Source of the DNA: Desulfobacteraceae bacterium
GTDB taxonomy: Bacteria; Desulfobacterota; Desulfobacteria; Desulfobacterales; ETH-SRB1
NCBI GenBank assembly: GCA_030593145.1
Contig: JAUVHU010000022.1
Location: 1 to 33,599 of the forward strand
Reading direction: 5' to 3'
DNA: 33,599 bases
The notes below the pieces were generated by a model, which saw only the letters and a program-made list of their open reading frames with translations, had not been told where the DNA came from and made no database searches. Position numbers and translations under genes: made by a program. Positions 16,501 through 25,151 of this stretch are shown here, piece by piece. How positions within the stretch are numbered: position 1 is the stretch's first letter; every line of letters starts with the position of its first letter.

Positions 16501-17887
16501 CGGCTGTTTCCACTTCAATGAGGTTCATCTGAGCGTCGTATTCCCAGCGAACTACATTGCTGTCGCTATACGGCGCGCCCGCGGGTCCCTGCATGGCCGT
16601 TACCCTTTTGCGGCTGTTTATCTCGCCGATAGTATAGGTGCGGACTGTGCCGTAGGCGTCGGTCACCTCCACCTGTGTATCGCTTATATACTGGACGCTG
16701 ACACCCTTTCCCTGGACGCTGAAATTCCCTGCGGTCTTGTCCTGTGTCTCGTAAGTCCATGTGTTGATCACATGGCCTGATTTGTCACTCTTCTCGGTGA
16801 GATTGTGCACATCGTTAAGATCAGCATACGTGTAACCAAACCCGGAACCGTCTGCATAGGTCACTGAGGTCAGGTTCTGGTTAGCGTCATATTCATACGT
16901 TACCCAGATCCCGGAAGGAACTCCGGCAGTCATTGGCCCGGATATGGACTCCAGCAGGCCTTTCAAATTGTAATTGAAGGTCAGCACGCGGTTGCTGGTC
17001 GTATCAATGACCGTTTCAAGCCTATCCTGGGCATCGTAGGCCAGCGCCAGACGGTTGCCATTTGCATCATCAAGCCAGAGGAGCCGTCCTGTGGATGAAA
17101 AACCGTATTTGCTTCCATCAAGACGATACCAAACATATCCCCCGGACTCGGCTTTAACCTGACTGGGTTCGTTGAATGCGCCTTGATACATGCCGTAGGT
17201 CTCTTCGGTAAAATATATGGCCCGGCCGGACTGGTTCAGTATCCTAAGATATGTTTGTCCGGACATTTCATAGGCGGGATCAAGAACGACCGAATAGGTG
17301 TGGGTCCAGCCAAATCCTGAGGAACCGCTGGTGTCAGATTGGCTGTTGTATGCGGCCTGAAAGGAGAGTCCAAGGCGGTTGGGAGATGAAAACTGGAGGT
17401 CTAATCGTGATTCCACACTGTTGCCGTTCAGGATACAAATCGATTCACCCACAACACCGCCCCCGTCCTGCTGGTTATTCGGAGAAAATCCGTAATCTGT
17501 GTCCATTACGACATCTTTCGTAACTTTAATGGTCAGATAACTTCCAGGCTTGCCTCGCAGTTCTATTGAAAGAGAGTTGTTCTCGGACAGATTAACGGGG
17601 GTCTTTAAGTGATAAATCTTTTGGTTAAAATCATTCGGACCGAATATTTGCTCTCCATTAACAAGCACCTTTGCACTGCTTATCCGATATTTGCCATCTT
17701 CGTCACCGTTCTCAATAATGAGCGTGCCCTCTCCCGGCACGTCGCGAAATGTATCTGTATAGATATCCGGCGAACCCTGAGTCCGGACGTACTGATTCGG
17801 GCCAAAGAGAGTCACCTCGACCGCAAAAGAGGTGCCAACAAATATGCTCAGGAGTAAACACAATATGAGCAGTACGGCCTTTTTCAT
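13598..17887 (-). CDS. Secreted RHS/YD-repeat protein with variable C-terminal tail
   Basis: A 1429-aa protein. Residues 1-22 are a Sec signal peptide (KKAVLLILCLLLSIFVGTSFA). Residues about 23-125 form a beta-rich N-terminal domain, and about 145-250 resemble DUF6531 (SPNRLGLSFQAAYNS, GFGWTHTYSV). Dozens of YD repeats follow (YDAQGN, YTYDAHGNL, YVYDDMGRV) up to the RHS core end HRYYDPRTGRYLRPDPIGL...NPVNLIDPLG near residue 1299. The last 130 residues are a different, Ala/Gly-rich tail with a hydrophobic centre and no enzyme family I recognise. This is the layout of polymorphic toxins and cell-surface RHS proteins; toxicity is inferred. A signal peptide favours Sec export over type VI secretion. 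The gene sits between argF and argG. Confidence 0.88.
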   Translation of the reverse strand: MKKAVLLILCLLLSIFVGTSFAVEVTLFGPNQYVRTQGSPDIYTDTFRDVPGEGTLIIENGDEDGKYRISSAKVLVNGEQIFGPNDFNQKIYHLKTPVNLSENNSLSIELRGKPGSYLTIKVTKDVVMDTDYGFSPNNQQDGGGVVGESICILNGNSVESRLDLQFSSPNRLGLSFQAAYNSQSDTSGSSGFGWTHTYSVVLDPAYEMSGQTYLRILNQSGRAIYFTEETYGMYQGAFNEPSQVKAESGGYVWYRLDGSKYGFSSTGRLLWLDDANGNRLALAYDAQDRLETVIDTTSNRVLTFNYNLKGLLESISGPMTAGVPSGIWVTYEYDANQNLTSVTYADGSGFGYTYADLNDVHNLTEKSDKSGHVINTWTYETQDKTAGNFSVQGKGVSVQYISDTQVEVTDAYGTVRTYTIGEINSRKRVTAMQGPAGAPYSDSNVVRWEYDAQMNLIEVETAGNTIHQYLNYDNRGNPGTIKLAFGALEERAIHYIYHPDRNAPLTRTEASVIGSSTKETIWDYDNDYDAIPNEDPTALVSQIIEKGFTKDISGVVVPYDYVTTFTYNNKGQVLSIDGPLTGNGDTTTFTYDPASGDLLSITRPLIGSASFSNYDAAGQFGTITDVNGQSKSFTYDAKGRVTLITNNTDLSTSSVNYNTAGVPESRTDEDGVTSTFEYDPVYCRLSKRFDHKSNSIAYDYDAQGNIIEKSYYDPTNIRSRWKRYSYQDPAHSMPGKLFKEINPDDTFIQYGYDNEGNVNSVTDPNGHTIGYSYDLLNRLITITQPGSVVTAYTYDAHGNLKTAADAEAHTTTYVYDDMGRVVATTSPDTGATTYVYDAAGNLANKTDAKGITVDYDYDLLNRLTNVNFPDSTQDITYTYDAGTNGIGRRTGINDPSGSMTFGYDNRGRLVEKTSAINSIAYTLSQLFTPGSRISSVIYPTGRTIDYTRISCACSVDSVSTTYNNYTTTLMENTTYRPFGIAKAMNTGTGDTVNNVHDESGRLTIVNPDAAMERTYTYDNNGNLASVNAPNTPWYNRTFTYDAFNRLNHAEGPYGTIDYTYDDVGNRLTKVESSVTSNYAYVAYTNILDTVTGADTISYTHDANGNITNIEDKIFTYNQNNRLIMVEENGDILGEYIYNGLGQRVIKNAGGVTTVFLYDFNGNIIAESDQSGNFTKEYLYKGKGHLAMVDVASGEIFFYLNDQLGTPQMLTNANNTVVWEGIYKPFGEAEVNPNSSVVNNFRLPGQYFDSETGLHYNYHRYYDPRTGRYLRPDPIGLIGGINLFSYVQNNPVNLIDPLGLEFSDILPGVRKAFVEGTKGGAYAVGEAAKATSDIALHGPPLAKVAIGIAAVSEIVPLLGAAAMSAYPTATSIALSTAPYSGVIVDFTYGWFPQTGSPKGLGGYAGSFARWVFDTYNSYFSSTQNATPCEE

Positions 17888-18046
17888 GGGTTATCCTCTT
17901 TAATTGTTGATGAACCAAACCGGCGGGCACATTCCCCGTCCCGTCGCCGCGGGACTGCAAGTAAGCTTCAATGCGTAAAAATAGAATCTATTACGTTGTA
18001 TGTAACTCGTTGTTTTTCTTGCGACTAAACAATGGGTGGAACGTAT

Positions 18047-18085
18047 CTTGGACTTGAACAAAATTGAACATTTTTCAAAGGTCTC
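18047..18085 (-). repeat. Solo arm of the E1 repeat
   Basis: Read on the minus strand, 36 of 39 bases match the left arm of E1 (5364-5402), starting at GAGACCTTTGAAAAATG. The second arm and the palindromic centre are missing. It lies about 33 bp past the argF stop, at the boundary of the RHS locus. The rest of 17888-18046 holds a GC-rich hairpin GTCCCG-TCGCCG-CGGGAC (17938-17955) and no gene. Confidence 0.65.
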
Positions 18086-18117
18086 ATAATGAGGTTTTAA
18101 ATTTCTGATGAAAATAT

Positions 18118-19032
18118 TCACCGGCTTATCAGTGTTTTAAGCACAGCTTTATGCATATGAAGTTTATTTTCAGCCTGGTCCCAAACAACTGAATGCTTTC
18201 CTTCCAGAACTTCTTCGCTAATTTCTTCACCCCTGTGAGCCGGAAGACAATGCATTACAATAACATCTTTTGCGGCTACTTCTAATAATTTTTTATCTAC
18301 CTGAAAAGACTTGAAAGCCTGTTTTCTTACGATATGCTCATTTTCTTGTCCCATGCTGGCCCATACATCGGTATAAATCACATCGGCATCTTTTGCCGCT
18401 TCAAGAGTATCTGAAGTTATAACTATCTTACCGCTTCCTTTATCGCGCGCTTTTTCAATAATCTTTTGATCAGGGAAAAATCCTTCAGGACAGGCTAATG
18501 TCAGGTTTAGTCCAAGGACAAACGCGGCATTGATCCAGGAATGAGATACATTATTACCGTCTCCAACCCATGTTATCTTAATGCCTTCATAGCCGCCTTT
18601 GTGCTCTATCACAGTTAAAAGATCACTTAGAATCTGGCAAGGATGGTATGTATCTGTCAGGGCATTTATAACCGGAATAGTGGTAAATTTTGAAAACTCT
18701 TCCAGCAGTTTCTGGGAATAGGTCCTGATGGCGAGGCAGTCCACGTATTTTGAAAGCACCCTGGCTGTGTCTCTAACCGGTTCATCTCTGGCAATCTGGG
18801 TATCCTTGGCGCTTATGAATATCGGCGTTCCGCCAAGCTGAATCATTGCGGTTTCAAAGGAAATACGCGTGCGTGTCGACTGCTTATCGAAAAGCAAACC
18901 AAGAGTTTTCCCTGCAAGAGGCATGTCCGCAATCTGGTTTTTATGCTTTTTCTTAAGTTCAAGAGCCAGCTCAAAGAGCATCTCAAAGTCTTTTTTTGAA
19001 AGGTCTAAAAGTGTCAGTATATCTTTTTTCAA
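18118..19032 (-). CDS. argF: Ornithine carbamoyltransferase
   Basis: A 304-aa enzyme that forms citrulline from ornithine and carbamoyl phosphate. The carbamoyl-phosphate motif STRTR is at residues 52-56, and the ornithine-binding catalytic stretch HCLPAHRGEE is near residue 262. DTYHPCQILSDLLT and the GDGNNVSHSW segment are also typical of OTCase. The start is TTG (19030-19032) with GGAG 6 nt upstream. The gene follows argD after the 165-bp E4 element. Confidence 0.97.
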   Translation of the reverse strand: MKKDILTLLDLSKKDFEMLFELALELKKKHKNQIADMPLAGKTLGLLFDKQSTRTRISFETAMIQLGGTPIFISAKDTQIARDEPVRDTARVLSKYVDCLAIRTYSQKLLEEFSKFTTIPVINALTDTYHPCQILSDLLTVIEHKGGYEGIKITWVGDGNNVSHSWINAAFVLGLNLTLACPEGFFPDQKIIEKARDKGSGKIVITSDTLEAAKDADVIYTDVWASMGQENEHIVRKQAFKSFQVDKKLLEVAAKDVIVMHCLPAHRGEEISEEVLEGKHSVVWDQAENKLHMHKAVLKTLISR

Positions 19033-19102
19033 AATAACTCCATTTATTATTGTTTGTTAGCCACAGACACACACGGACAAACTGGAAAAATTACAACTAA
19101 AG

Positions 19103-19267
19103 TTAATGGTCTCATAAAAAGTCACGAATCTAACTTCAGATGGCTAAGTAAAAAGTTTCATATACAAGGCGTAGTAATTTTTCAGGATCGAAAGCATACA
19201 TATAGTATGTTGAGAGTCTGAAAAATTACTGCAACGCAGTAGATGGGACTTTTTACGACGCCATCAA
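19103..19267. repeat. 165-bp palindromic element E4, overlapping the end of argD
   Basis: The terminal arms TTAATGGTCTCATAAAAAGTC (left, split as TTAATGG at 19103 and ATAAAAAGTC) and the inverted GACTTTTTACGACGCCATCAA (right; GACTTTTTAC then GACGCCATCAA) match at 17 of 21 positions. Inside are perfect inverted repeats AGTAATTTTTCAG / CTGAAAAATTACT (19173-19185, 19218-19230), CATAC-ATATA-GTATG (19195-19209), and ACTGC-AAC-GCAGT (19228-19240). The right end encodes the last three residues and stop of argD. A 19-bp solo copy is at the end of coaBC (29266-29284). Confidence 0.8.
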
Positions 19268-20440
19268 TATTTCATCCAGGCAAGTTATAAGGGAATCAAT
19301 CTCATCTTTGCTGATAATCAGAGGAGGAATAAAGCGTAAAATGTTTTCCTGAATGCAGTTTATTAAAAACCCTTTTTCCATGCATTTTGTAACGACAGGT
19401 CCCCCGTCTGTTTTTAGCTTTATACCAAGCAACAAACCTAATCCCCGAACATCCTGAATGCATTCATGCCTGTTTTTCAGCCAGTAAAGTTTCTCCATAA
19501 AATAGGCGCTAATCTTTTTGCAATGGTCTATTATCTTTTCTTCGAAGAGCGTTTTGACGACTTCAAGTGAAGCCGCGGTAATAATGGGTGTGCCTCCAAA
19601 TGTTGATGCATGTGCGCCTGGTCCGAAGGCTTTTGCAACATGTTCTTTAGCCAGCATTGCTCCTATGGGTAAACCATTGGCAAGGGCTTTGGCAAGGGTC
19701 ATAATATCCGGTTCAATCCCGAAATGCTCATAAGCAAAAAGTGCACCCGTACGTCCCATCCCTGTCTGTATTTCATCAAAAATCAGGAGAACTCCTGCGT
19801 CATTACAAACCTGCCTTACAGTTTTCAAATATTCGGGATCAGGACAACGAATTCCTCCCTCGCCCTGGATCGGCTCAATTAAAACAGCGCATGTTGAAGC
19901 TCCAATTTTATTTTGCAGGGCTTTGATATTATTGAATTCTACAAAATCAAATCCTTCAAGCAACGGCTCAAAACCATGCCTGATTTTATCCTGACCGGTA
20001 GCGGAAAGGGTGGCCATTGTGCGTCCATGAAAAGATTTTTCCATGGCGATTATTTTGTTGCGCGAAAAATCACCATTATCATTATGATACTTTCTCGCTA
20101 ATTTAATTGCAGCCTCATTTGCTTCGGCTCCGCTGTTGCAGAAAAAAACCCTGTCCGCAAAGCTGTTTTCAATTAGCCACGATGCAAGTTCAACCTGTGG
20201 AATTGTATAATACAGGTTGGAAACATGCAAAAGCGTATCTGCTTGACTTGAAAGCGCTTTTGTAACCTTTGGATGTGAATGGCCGAGATTGCATACCGCA
20301 ATTCCGGCGACAAAATCGGTATAAGAATGTCCATCGTTATCCCATAGAGTACATCCTTTTCCCCTTGTGATTACAATGGGAAACCTTTTGTATGTCTTTG
20401 CTATAACTTTGTCTGCTTTATCTATAATATCAGCCGTCAT
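19253..20440 (-). CDS. argD: Acetylornithine aminotransferase
   Basis: A 395-aa class III PLP aminotransferase that converts N-acetylglutamate semialdehyde to N-acetylornithine. Evidence: [17 protein letters not shown] (101-117), the SFHGRT motif, [11 protein letters not shown] (222-232), and the PLP lysine K251 in [17 protein letters not shown]. Length is normal. It overlaps argB by 4 bp (ATGA). The last residues (MAS) and the stop codon lie inside the right arm of repeat E4, so the original C terminus may have been replaced. Class III relatives with other substrates exist, but the argB-argF context supports ArgD. Confidence 0.97.
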   Translation of the reverse strand: MTADIIDKADKVIAKTYKRFPIVITRGKGCTLWDNDGHSYTDFVAGIAVCNLGHSHPKVTKALSSQADTLLHVSNLYYTIPQVELASWLIENSFADRVFFCNSGAEANEAAIKLARKYHNDNGDFSRNKIIAMEKSFHGRTMATLSATGQDKIRHGFEPLLEGFDFVEFNNIKALQNKIGASTCAVLIEPIQGEGGIRCPDPEYLKTVRQVCNDAGVLLIFDEIQTGMGRTGALFAYEHFGIEPDIMTLAKALANGLPIGAMLAKEHVAKAFGPGAHASTFGGTPIITAASLEVVKTLFEEKIIDHCKKISAYFMEKLYWLKNRHECIQDVRGLGLLLGIKLKTDGGPVVTKCMEKGFLINCIQENILRFIPPLIISKDEIDSLITCLDEILMAS

Positions 20441-21312
20441 ATTGTGACTTCCGTTCCAATGCCCTTGCGGGTAAAAAGCTCAAGCAATACGGAATGACGC
20501 TTGCAGCCGTTTATTATATGAACCTTTTCAATACCGTTTTTAAGAGCATCAACGGCGCATTCGATTTTTGGAATCATTCCCCCTGAAATTACTTTTTCTT
20601 CTATCATTTTATCGATATGCCCTGAGCTGATTGATGATATTACGGAACCTGAAGAATCCAGGACACCGTCAACATCTGTGAGTAATATAAGACGCTTTGC
20701 GTTAAGTGCTATAGCGATCTTGCCGGCTACCAGATCTGCATTTATATTGTATGTTTCGCCGTACTTACCCACGCCCACAGGGGCAACAATGGGAATAAAA
20801 TCCTGTTCGGTCAGTGTATTTATAATATCAGGGTTGATATGTTCAACCTGACCCACAAGCCCCGGATCTATTATCTCTGGTGGTTTATCAGCCTCTTCCT
20901 GGAACATGATATGGAGCTTTTTGGCCAGAATAAGTTCTCCGTCCTTACCACTTAAGCCAACAGCTTTCCCTCCCTGCTGATTGATTTGAGCTACAATCGC
21001 CTTGTTGACTTTGCCTCCGAGTACCATCTCCACTACATCCATGGTATGCTCATCTGTAAGACGCATTCCTCTTACAAATTTGGGACGAATTCCCATCTGA
21101 TCGAGGACAGAATTGATTTGAGGGCCGCCGCCATGCACTACTACCGGATTCAGCCCAATAAATTTCAACAAAGTAATGTCTCTGGCAAAATCCTCCTTTA
21201 ACTGCTCGTCAACCATTGCATGTCCGCCATATTTAATTACAATGGTCATGCCGTAAAAACGGCGAATATAAGGAAGGGCTTCTATGAGTATATCTGCAAC
21301 ATTTGGAGTCAT
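20437..21312 (-). CDS. argB: Acetylglutamate kinase
   Basis: A 291-aa amino-acid kinase that phosphorylates N-acetylglutamate. The N-terminal VIKYGGHAM carries the ATP-phosphate lysine, and [18 protein letters not shown], the glycine-rich substrate loop, lies near residue 60. The conserved [21 protein letters not shown] and [14 protein letters not shown] segments follow. The extended N terminus ([18 protein letters not shown]) resembles the arginine-sensitive hexameric form, so feedback inhibition by arginine is possible. It is coupled to argD by a 4-bp overlap and lies 74 bp after hslU. Confidence 0.97.
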   Translation of the reverse strand: MTPNVADILIEALPYIRRFYGMTIVIKYGGHAMVDEQLKEDFARDITLLKFIGLNPVVVHGGGPQINSVLDQMGIRPKFVRGMRLTDEHTMDVVEMVLGGKVNKAIVAQINQQGGKAVGLSGKDGELILAKKLHIMFQEEADKPPEIIDPGLVGQVEHINPDIINTLTEQDFIPIVAPVGVGKYGETYNINADLVAGKIAIALNAKRLILLTDVDGVLDSSGSVISSISSGHIDKMIEEKVISGGMIPKIECAVDALKNGIEKVHIINGCKRHSVLLELFTRKGIGTEVTI

Positions 21313-21386
21313 TTTATTTGCCTTAATGGGTTGCTTCGTTTTTCACCGGAATGACAAAATTGTTATTTTTATTACGGGCTGTTCTG

Positions 21387-22760
21387 TTAAAGGATATACC
21401 TGCTAAAATCCTCATCGTCTTTGATATCTTTTAATTTATCATCAACATACTTTCCGTCGATCACAATCTTTTTTTCTTTCATGTCAGGGGCATCAAAGAG
21501 TATATCTTCAAGCAGATATTCCATAAGTGTATGGAGTCTTCTTGCTCCGATATTTTCAGTCAGATTGTTGACATCTTCCGCAATCTCAGCGATTTTTTCC
21601 ACTGCATCATTTTCAAAAATCACATCAATACCTTCTGTTCTTAAAAGCGCTAAATATTGAAGGAGCAATGCATTTTTCGGTTCAGTAAGTATCCTGACAA
21701 ACTCGTTCTTTCCAAGAGAGTCGAGTTCTACACGAATCGGAAACCTGCCCTGGAGTTCCGGTATCAAATCTGACGGCTTAACAGTATGAAAAGCGCCGGA
21801 AGCCATAAAAAGAATATGGTCTGTTTTCACCGGGCCGTATTTGGTTGTAACAGTGCACCCTTCTACTATAGGGAGAAGATCCCGCTGCACCCCTTCTCTG
21901 GAGACATCAGGACCGTGGCTGCCGTTTTTACTTACAATTTTGTCTATCTCATCAAGAAAAATTATTCCTGTCTGTTCAACCTTTTCAATCGCCTGGTTTA
22001 CGACCTCTTCCATATCCACAAGATTCTGAGCTTCTTCCTGAGCCAAAACTTTCATGGCTTCAGGAACTTTAAGCTTTCTTCTCTTTGAGCTTTTGGGCAT
22101 TATACTGCCTAACATATCCTTAAAGTTAATGCCCATTTCCTCTATGCCCATGTTGGAAAAAATTTCCACAACAGGCATCGCCTGTTGCTCGACATCAAGG
22201 TCAACATATCTATTGTTAAGCTTTCCTTCTCGAAGCATATCGCGAAGCTTTTCCCTTGTAGATGATGATTCATCAGTATCTTGTGTTATAAGCCCCAAAG
22301 TTGTTTCTTTTGAATCATCAGCGGTTTTTGTTCGCTGCATTCTTGGTTTTGGAAGTAAAAGGTCAAGCATTCTTTCTTCGGCTATCTGCTGCGCCTTTTC
22401 TTCTACAGCTTCCTGCGCCCTTGTTTTTATCATGTTTACGGTAAGTTCAACCAGGTCCCTTACCATCGATTCAACATCCCTGCCCATATATCCGACTTCG
22501 GTAAACTTGGATGCCTCAACCTTGGCAAACGGAGAATCGGTAAGTCTGGAAAGTCTCCTTGCGATCTCGGTTTTTCCCACTCCTGTGGGGCCGATAAGAA
22601 TAATGTTTTTCGGCGCGATTTCGTCACGCAGTTCTTCAGGAACCTGTTGCCTTCGCCATCTATTTCTCAAAGCAACAGCCACTGAACGCTTTGCTTTGTG
22701 CTGGCCAATAATATATTTATCAAGCTCACATACTGTTTCTGATGGTTTTAAATTACTCAT
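21387..22760 (-). CDS. hslU: ATP-dependent protease ATPase subunit HslU
   Basis: A 457-aa AAA+ unfoldase of the HslUV (ClpYQ) protease. Evidence: the [21 protein letters not shown]-terminal segment, Walker A GPTGVGKT (57-64), the central I-domain (about 110-245, charged and more variable), Walker [24 protein letters not shown], and a C-terminal hexamer-ring domain ending in DFSRYIL, which docks into HslV. Length is normal. The ATG has AAGGA 5 nt upstream. Its peptidase partner is the next gene upstream, 174 bp away, separated by an octamer repeat element. Confidence 0.98.
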   Translation of the reverse strand: MSNLKPSETVCELDKYIIGQHKAKRSVAVALRNRWRRQQVPEELRDEIAPKNIILIGPTGVGKTEIARRLSRLTDSPFAKVEASKFTEVGYMGRDVESMVRDLVELTVNMIKTRAQEAVEEKAQQIAEERMLDLLLPKPRMQRTKTADDSKETTLGLITQDTDESSSTREKLRDMLREGKLNNRYVDLDVEQQAMPVVEIFSNMGIEEMGINFKDMLGSIMPKSSKRRKLKVPEAMKVLAQEEAQNLVDMEEVVNQAIEKVEQTGIIFLDEIDKIVSKNGSHGPDVSREGVQRDLLPIVEGCTVTTKYGPVKTDHILFMASGAFHTVKPSDLIPELQGRFPIRVELDSLGKNEFVRILTEPKNALLLQYLALLRTEGIDVIFENDAVEKIAEIAEDVNNLTENIGARRLHTLMEYLLEDILFDAPDMKEKKIVIDGKYVDDKLKDIKDDEDFSRYIL

Positions 22761-22840
22761 ATTTCCTTTTTTAGTTATTGGTTATGGTTATAATTTATGG
22801 GTTGCGGGTTAAAGTAATTATTTGTTTTATCAATCCTCTT

Positions 22841-22937
22841 GAATTGAGGAATTCAGAAATTGGGGAATTCAGGAATTGAAGGTATCCTATTGATTTTAAT
22901 TCCTCAATCCCCTAATCCCTTAATCTCTCAATTCCTA
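22841..22937. repeat. Inverted octamer repeat element between hslV and hslU
   Basis: The left arm has five 8-nt units: GAATTGAG, GAATTCAG, AAATTGGG, GAATTCAG, GAATTGAA (22841-22880). The spacer starts GGTATCCTATTGATTTT. The right arm has AATTCCTC, AATCCCCT, AATCCCTT, AATCTCTC, AATTCCTA (22898-22937). The last unit contains the hslV stop codon. A second copy lies at 23547-23635. Confidence 0.8.
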
Positions 22938-23465
22938 CAATTCTTCTATCGTTAAATAGTCGTTTGTAAACACACATATAGAGCCCGCTATTTTCATTGC
23001 TTCTACTACAATGCTTTTTGCATCCATATCCGTATGCCTGATCAAGGCTGTAGCCGCGGATTGTGCTCCGACACCGCCTGATCCAATGCCCATAATATTT
23101 TCGTCAGGCTCAATCACGTCACCGTTTCCTGAAATAAGAAACATTCTGGATTCATCGACAGCGATCATAATTGCTTCAAGGCGTCTCAAATACTTATCGG
23201 TTCGCCAGTCCCTCGCTAATTCAACGGCACTGCGAGTCAGGTTTCCATTGTAACGTTCCAGCTTTGCCTCAAGACGTTCAGAAAGATTAAGGGCATCCGC
23301 AGTGGCGCCGGCAAATCCTACAATAATCTTGTTATTGTAAATCCTTCTAACTTTTTTAGCATGATGTTTTATTATAGTATTATTTAATGTAACCTGACCA
23401 TCACCGGCAACCGCCAGCTTACCATTATGTCTTAAAGCAAGGATTGTTGTTCCATGAAATTTCAT
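22935..23465 (-). CDS. hslV: ATP-dependent protease peptidase subunit HslV
   Basis: A 176-aa proteasome-beta-like threonine peptidase. The N terminus MKFHGTTILALRHNGKLAVAGDGQVTL implies processing after G5 to expose catalytic T6; VRRIYNNKIIVGFAGATADAL is also diagnostic. It should form the double hexamer capped by HslU. The order xerC-hslV-hslU is the same as in Bacillus (codV-clpQ-clpY). Both flanking gaps hold copies of one inverted octamer repeat, and the stop codon is inside the nearer copy. Confidence 0.97.
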   Translation of the reverse strand: MKFHGTTILALRHNGKLAVAGDGQVTLNNTIIKHHAKKVRRIYNNKIIVGFAGATADALNLSERLEAKLERYNGNLTRSAVELARDWRTDKYLRRLEAIMIAVDESRMFLISGNGDVIEPDENIMGIGSGGVGAQSAATALIRHTDMDAKSIVVEAMKIAGSICVFTNDYLTIEEL

Positions 23466-23546
23466 ATTATACCTATTTTAGGATAAGGATTAAGGTGTTA
23501 AAACTCCCTAAGCAGCGCCTCTGACACCTGATCCCTAATTCCTCTT

Positions 23547-23635
23547 GAATTTAGGGATTTAGGAATTGGGGAATTCAGGAATTAAAGGTATTCTATTGAT
23601 TTTAATCCCTTAATCCCTTAATTCCTCAATTTTGA
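23547..23635. repeat. Inverted octamer repeat element between xerC and hslV
   Basis: The left arm is GAATTTAG, GGATTTAG, GAATTGGG, GAATTCAG, GAATTAAA (23547-23586). The spacer begins GGTATTCTATTGATTTT. The right arm is AATCCCTT, AATCCCTT, AATTCCTC, AATTTTGA (23604-23635). Spacer and unit design match the copy at 22841-22937. CTCTGAC/ACCTGAT/CCCTAAT units just before it (about 23520-23540) echo the phrases at 8951 and 28226. It ends 3 bp from the xerC stop. Confidence 0.8.
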
Positions 23636-23638
23636 TTA

Positions 23639-24568
23639 TCACCGCCTTGGATGAGCCTGGTCATATATCTCCATAAGTCTGTCAATAGTTACATGTGTAT
23701 ATTTCTGGGTAGTAGAAAGGCTTTTGTGGCCCAACAGCTCTTGTACCACCCTTAAATCCGCCCCTGCATCAAGCATATGGGTTGCAAATGTGTGACGAAG
23801 CGCATGCGGTGAAACAGGCGTTAGAAGACCGCATTCTTTTACAACCTTATTTAGAATGCGAGCTATAGATCTTGTTGTAAGACGGCCATTGTTTTTGTTT
23901 AAAAAGAGCGGTCCATTTTTATCAATTTTGATGTTTTTCTCTTTCTGAAGCCTTTCCCTGTAGGCCTTTATGGCATCTATTGCTTTTTTTCCGACAGGCA
24001 CAATACGTTCTTTGCTTCCTTTTCCAAAAACATGGATCACATGGTTTGTGAAATCCACGTCAAATGTATTCATGCCGGCAAGTTCCGACACACGCAGCCC
24101 GCTGGAATAAAGAACCTCAAAAATGGCGCGGTTTCTTAACCCGGGCAGGGTGTTTGTTTTTATGGAATCCAGCAGTCTGAACATGTCGTCAACCGTAAGA
24201 TAAGCAGGAATAGTTTTGCTTTGCTTTGGTGTCAGAATTGTATCTGTCGGGTTGTCTTTGATAACTCCGTGTTTGACAAGGTATCTGAAAAAAGAACGCA
24301 GAGAAGAAAGCTTACGAGCGATTGTTGCCTTTCTGTTCCTTTTGTGCAGAAAACCAAGATATCCTCTTATCATCATACCATCTACTTTATCCGCCATGAT
24401 CTTATCAATATTTTTTCTTTTGCCTGTCAATCCGGTTTCGGCAATAAAGCATAAAAATTCTTCAAGATCATGCAAGTAGGCACGGCAAGTGTTTTCAGAG
24501 TACCCTTTTTCAGAAGAAAGGGATTCAATAAAGGTTTTGATCCGGTTGTTTAAATGCGATGAAATCAT
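23639..24568 (-). CDS. xerC: Tyrosine recombinase XerC
   Basis: A 309-aa site-specific recombinase that acts with XerD at dif to resolve chromosome dimers. The N-terminal SAM-like core-binding domain spans about 5-105. All catalytic residues are present: R159 (SSGLRVSELAG), K183, H255 and R258 (HALRHTFATHML), H281 (LLGHKS), nucleophile Y290. Length is typical of XerC/XerD. The ATG overlaps the stop of the HAD gene (TAATG), which implies coupling. No second recombinase, phage gene or att site is nearby, so a housekeeping role fits better than an integrase. Confidence 0.93.
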   Translation of the reverse strand: MISSHLNNRIKTFIESLSSEKGYSENTCRAYLHDLEEFLCFIAETGLTGKRKNIDKIMADKVDGMMIRGYLGFLHKRNRKATIARKLSSLRSFFRYLVKHGVIKDNPTDTILTPKQSKTIPAYLTVDDMFRLLDSIKTNTLPGLRNRAIFEVLYSSGLRVSELAGMNTFDVDFTNHVIHVFGKGSKERIVPVGKKAIDAIKAYRERLQKEKNIKIDKNGPLFLNKNNGRLTTRSIARILNKVVKECGLLTPVSPHALRHTFATHMLDAGADLRVVQELLGHKSLSTTQKYTHVTIDRLMEIYDQAHPRR

Positions 24569-25137
24569 TAAAATTCAATCAGCGATTCAAGCTCTTTCCA
24601 GGTTCCAACCTCTACAAAAGGATGTTTTTCTCTGTTCCAGGGTTGTTTGAAAAGAACAGGCGTTACGCCCGCCTCCTTAAGGGAAAAACATGTTTCCAGC
24701 CTGTCTTCCACAAAATATGAAATATTCCTGCTCAAAAGCACATCTGCCTTGCGCTTAAAAGAGCCTGTTGTGATAATCTCTATTGAATCCGGCTCAAGCT
24801 GCAGAACATTTAATGCCCAGTCATGGATTGTGCCCAAATACGGCCTTGCGGTTACAAAAAGAAGCGGGCCCTGTTTTCTCCACAGCCTGTTTAAAACCGC
24901 AGGAGCGCCATCTATTGGATTCAATGGCGCTGAATGTCTTCCATCAATTATCCTGGAAAGAATTGCTTCTATAATTTCTTTGTCGATATCGAGACATTCC
25001 TCAACCATATAACAGGTGATGTCTTCAGGCATAATCCCTGTAATGTCATATTCCTCTCGCGCTATATCGAAGAATAATGTCATGGTGTCAGCCAATACAC
25101 CATCAATATCAAAAGCCACAGAAGCCGGATCAATCAT
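24568..25137 (-). CDS. HAD-superfamily hydrolase, 5'-nucleotidase-like
   Basis: About 189 aa from ATG at 25135-25137, which has AGGA 6 nt upstream. A longer TTG reading to 25164 lies inside repeat E2 and is not preferred. HAD motif I is VAFDIDGVLADTM near the N terminus, motif II LLFVTARP, motif III around K in SFKRKADVL, and motif IV YFVEDRLETC. Overall it resembles the deoxyribonucleotidase-like NT5C group, so the substrate may be a small phosphorylated metabolite; the exact substrate is unknown. Coupled to xerC by a 1-bp overlap. Confidence 0.85.
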   Translation of the reverse strand: MIDPASVAFDIDGVLADTMTLFFDIAREEYDITGIMPEDITCYMVEECLDIDKEIIEAILSRIIDGRHSAPLNPIDGAPAVLNRLWRKQGPLLFVTARPYLGTIHDWALNVLQLEPDSIEIITTGSFKRKADVLLSRNISYFVEDRLETCFSLKEAGVTPVLFKQPWNREKHPFVEVGTWKELESLIEF

Positions 25138-25151
25138 AAATATTCCTGTTA

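Noticed and set aside
14114-17857. Many antisense ORFs of 60-130 codons inside the RHS gene
   Set aside because: They mirror the repetitive YD-coding sequence, lack ribosome sites and have no recognisable domains.
23639-24568. XerC as an integrase of a mobile element
   Set aside because: It sits in the conserved xerC-hslV-hslU order, coupled to a HAD gene, with no phage genes, tRNA att site or excision factor nearby.
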